Shown here: in pieces, positions 61,613-64,000 of the stretch
Position numbering within the stretch: the first letter of the stretch is position 1
How the letters are laid out: every line of letters begins with the position of its first letter
Assembly: GCA_964497185.1 (NCBI GenBank)
Contig: CAZCBX010000014.1
Location: 1-64,000 of the forward strand
Source: CAZCBX01 sp964497185
Lineage (GTDB): Bacteria > Bdellovibrionota_G > JALEGL01 > JAGRMV01
DNA: 64,000 nucleotides
Direction: 5' to 3'
Translations under genes and position numbers: made by a program
The notes under the pieces: model-generated
Seen by the model: the letters and a program-made list of their open reading frames with translations, nothing else
Database searches by the model: none
What the model was told of the DNA's origin: nothing

Positions 61613-63352
61613 TTAGGGCAGTTGCTCAAACTGGTCTATGCTTGGATGCACGCCCATATATGGCAACGCGCGGGTCATAAATTGACGAAACACTGGTGCT
61701 GCAATGGTGCCGCCATGCTCTGCTTCTTCGGGTTGAATCATGACAATGTAAGTGACCAACGCTGGATTTTCAACGGGTGCAAAACCGATAAATGAACTGA
61801 CCACCATATCATGGGAATACGCACCCAAGACGGGGTCGTAAATTTGGGCGGTGCCTGTTTTGCCAGCGATTTCATAGCCCTCAACGCGCGCATTTTTTCC
61901 GGTGCCATCTTCTGCTGTCACAGAATGCAAAAACGATTTCATCAGCGCAATGGTTTCAGGACGAAACATGGGGTGTTGGCCCACCACCGGACGTTGGTCC
62001 AATACTTCACCTTGGTCCGTTACAATGGATGTTACCAAGTGAGGCTGTACCTGATAACCGCCATTGGCCAGCATGGCCATGGCTCGGACCATCTGCACGC
62101 CGGTCACACTGATGCCCTGACCAAAAGACAAATTGGCCAGCCGCATGTCCCGCCACGCACGCTTGGCATCAAAAAGTCCCGCTGCTTCCGCCGGTAGATC
62201 AATGCCGGTTTTTTGACCAAATTGAAATTTTTGAATCATATCGGTCATGCCTTGTTTGCCCAACCGCATGCCAATGCGGGCCATGCATACATTGTTGGAA
62301 AATTTCAACACCCCTCGAGCATCCAAAAAAGTTTTTTGGACGGGGTTGTTGATTTTCTTTTTACCAATGTACAAACTGCCTTCTTCGCAGTTCATTAATT
62401 CTTTGGTATCCAACAAACCTTGATCCAACGCTTCGGCCATCACAAAAGGTTTAAAGGTAGAGCCGGGTTCATATACGTCCAGCACCGTTCTATTTTTTCG
62501 CGATTGTGCACGGCTGATGTCAATGCGATTTGGATTGACTTGAGGATATGAGCTCATGGCCAAGATTTCACCATTGTTTGGATTCATGACGATGCCCAGC
62601 GCGGCCTGCGTATTTTCTCGCTTGGAAGAAGGGATAAGCGCTTGTTCCAAATAATATTGAAGCGTGGAATCCAAGGTCAAATGCAAATCATAGCCCTTGC
62701 GTTGATCCAAATCGACATCCACGCCGTAGAGTAAGAGTCTGCCTTTGGCATCTTTCTGACTTTGCACCTCAATGCGATGTGAGTGCAGGCTGTCATTGTA
62801 TTGATGTTCGAGGCCTTCAATGCCTTTGCCATCCAGATTGACAAAACCCAGCGCTTGACCTGCACGGGCGCGATCAGGGTACAGACGGTCCCATTCGTAC
62901 AAAATGCCAAGACCCCGAATGTTGAGTGAACGCAAATCATCTTCGAATGAAGGATCTGCTTTTCGTTGAAGCCAAACAAAGCGTCGTGTTGGGTCATTCA
63001 TTTTTTTTCGCCACGTCTGTTTGGACAAACCCAAAATTTCTCGCACGCGCTGATTTTGCTTTTCATCACCCGCCCAGATGGAAGGATCTGCATACACGGA
63101 GGGCACCTTAACACTCACGGCAAGCGCTCGCCCGTTTCGATCAAAAATGGTGCCGCGGGGAGGCGTGAGCACCAGGGTGGTGGTTTCCTGTCGTTTGGTC
63201 AATGTAGCCACTTTGGGATCGGGCAACACTTGCAAAATGGTTAGACGGGCCAACAACACGACAAATCCCAGTGTAAAGACCACAAACAAAACAATCAGCC
63301 GCCCACGCAAAGGCAATGTTGTTGCATATTTTTTCTTGTTACGGCGCGGCAC
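61613..63352 (-). CDS. ftsI: septal peptidoglycan transpeptidase (penicillin-binding protein 3)
   Basis: 579 residues. A single N-terminal membrane segment (GRLIVLFVVFTLGFVVLLARL) and class B PBP pedestal (LTPPRGTIFDRNGRALAVS) come first. Transpeptidase motifs are EPGSTFKPF (SxxK), KFSNNVCMA (SxN) and AGKTGTAQ (KTG). There is no C-terminal PASTA domain. It crosslinks septal peptidoglycan together with FtsW. It overlaps ftsL by 14 bases. Confidence 0.95.
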   Translation of the reverse strand: MPRRNKKKYATTLPLRGRLIVLFVVFTLGFVVLLARLTILQVLPDPKVATLTKRQETTTLVLTPPRGTIFDRNGRALAVSVKVPSVYADPSIWAGDEKQNQRVREILGLSKQTWRKKMNDPTRRFVWLQRKADPSFEDDLRSLNIRGLGILYEWDRLYPDRARAGQALGFVNLDGKGIEGLEHQYNDSLHSHRIEVQSQKDAKGRLLLYGVDVDLDQRKGYDLHLTLDSTLQYYLEQALIPSSKRENTQAALGIVMNPNNGEILAMSSYPQVNPNRIDISRAQSRKNRTVLDVYEPGSTFKPFVMAEALDQGLLDTKELMNCEEGSLYIGKKKINNPVQKTFLDARGVLKFSNNVCMARIGMRLGKQGMTDMIQKFQFGQKTGIDLPAEAAGLFDAKRAWRDMRLANLSFGQGISVTGVQMVRAMAMLANGGYQVQPHLVTSIVTDQGEVLDQRPVVGQHPMFRPETIALMKSFLHSVTAEDGTGKNARVEGYEIAGKTGTAQIYDPVLGAYSHDMVVSSFIGFAPVENPALVTYIVMIQPEEAEHGGTIAAPVFRQFMTRALPYMGVHPSIDQFEQLP

Positions 63353-63605
63353 GGATCACCTCGCGTCGCTTGCCTTCATGGGTCATGCCCATTTTGTAGG
63401 CTTTTTTCTCAATGCGTTCGGGATCCTGCAAAGTGGATAGTTCCAAAAGTAGCTTTCTTTTTTCATTTTCCAACAGCAGCTTTTCTTGACGGAGGCCATG
63501 AACCTCCAAACTCAACTCCACCACCAAAAACCGTGTCCGCACATAGAAAAGCGTCAGGATAAAAAGAACGATGGTCCAAAGCATGGGATTGCGCATCCAT
63601 CTCAT
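63339..63605 (-). CDS. ftsL: cell division protein FtsL
   Basis: 88 residues: short cytoplasmic start, one membrane helix (PMLWTIVLFILTLFYVRT), then a leucine-rich periplasmic coiled coil (SLEVHGLRQEKLLLENEKRKLLLELSTL) and the DPERIEKKAYKMGM segment typical of FtsL. The start overlaps the rsmH stop (ATGA). It recruits FtsI/FtsW with FtsB and FtsQ. Confidence 0.88.
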   Translation of the reverse strand: MRWMRNPMLWTIVLFILTLFYVRTRFLVVELSLEVHGLRQEKLLLENEKRKLLLELSTLQDPERIEKKAYKMGMTHEGKRREVIRAAP

Positions 63606-64000
63606 TGAGCAACAACCTCCACCGATCTTAATTTGGCGCTGCGTGATCGTTTGTTTTGCAATACTTCCTCACGGGTGGCTTGCACCACCTTCTTATGCAA
63701 AAGCCGTATTTTTTTGGCTTGGGCCGCTTCGCGAAATAGATTTTTAACGCATCGATCTTCCAGCGAGTGGAACGTAATCACCAATATTCGTGCGCCCGGT
63801 TGTAAATGCTTTATGAGATGATCAAGCACACCTTCAATTTGTTTCATCTCTTCATTGACCTTGATGCGCAAAGCTTGAAATGTTTTGGTTGCAGGATGAA
63901 TCCGACTGCCCCGTCTAGGCCCCGTCGCCGTTTCCACAGCCTGCGCGAGATCATGGGTGGTGGACATTTTTTGTTGATGCTGTCTTTCTTTGATCACTTT
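63602..64000 (-). CDS. rsmH: 16S rRNA (cytosine-1402-N4)-methyltransferase, C-terminal part (5' cut by window)
   Basis: The frame is open to the window edge, so the N-terminal SAM-binding part is missing. Visible are SRIHPATKTFQALRIKVNEEM and ILVITFHSLEDRCVKNLF, the C-terminal signatures of RsmH/MraW. It is the usual first or second gene of dcw clusters; mraZ may lie beyond the edge. Confidence 0.94.
   Translation of the reverse strand, partial: KVIKERQHQQKMSTTHDLAQAVETATGPRRGSRIHPATKTFQALRIKVNEEMKQIEGVLDHLIKHLQPGARILVITFHSLEDRCVKNLFREAAQAKKIRLLHKKVVQATREEVLQNKRSRSAKLRSVEVVAQ

Overview
This window is one continuous stretch of chromosome from a Gram-negative bacterium. The evidence is several lipobox proteins, FtsL/FtsQ and an inner-membrane Tol/Exb motor, a TolC-type outer-membrane channel with an RND pump, a type IV pilin, and a complete peptidoglycan and division (dcw) gene cluster. 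A matrixin protease with a MYXO-CTERM-like tail, a PilZ protein, an FHA-DUF4388 protein and many large lipoproteins of unknown function point to a deltaproteobacterial-grade lineage (Myxococcota or Bdellovibrionota in the broad sense). That placement is inference. I see no tRNA, rRNA, CRISPR array or prophage.

Layout. 1-5.3 kb: tail of a PilZ protein, gltX, a secreted protein next to a matrixin protease, and a REP-associated transposase (RAYT) with its palindromes, then a redoxin. 5.3-18 kb: an ExbB-ExbD-ExbD motor operon followed on the same strand by five secreted or lipid-anchored proteins of unknown function, one of 1719 residues with a 340-residue internal duplication. This is the best candidate in the window for an undescribed envelope machine. 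18-26.7 kb: nagZ, dacB, a pilin, FHA-DUF4388, rpoZ, a vWA lipoprotein, gmk, yicC and acpS. 26.8-34.1 kb: a DegT-fold protein lacking the PLP lysine, then thiolase, a PNPOx-like protein, fabH, ogt, glutaryl-CoA dehydrogenase and alanine dehydrogenase.

34.3-64 kb: the dcw cluster, all on the minus strand, in transcription order rsmH (cut by the window end), ftsL, ftsI, murE, murF, mraY, murD, ftsW, murG, murC, murB, ddl, ftsQ, ftsA, ftsZ. It is interrupted three times. A nucleotidyltransferase flanked by inverted hairpin repeats lies between murE and ftsI. Two small acidic proteins and a probable small RNA lie between ftsW and murG. About 10 kb lies between murC and murB, holding TolC/RND, a 3-hydroxyanthranilate degradation set (HAAO, ACMSD, 2-aminomuconate-semialdehyde dehydrogenase, RidA-type deaminase), an SDR protein, and a two-gene sensor whose first product is a stand-alone ethylene-receptor (ETR1-type) membrane domain.

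Non-coding structure is rich. Four large hairpins (after ftsZ, before ftsZ, and flanking the nucleotidyltransferase) share the loop core CGCAGCNNAGCGAG on stems that differ in sequence but stay complementary. Separate REP palindromes surround the RAYT, and a pair of hairpin-plus-T-tract repeats sits upstream of rpoZ.
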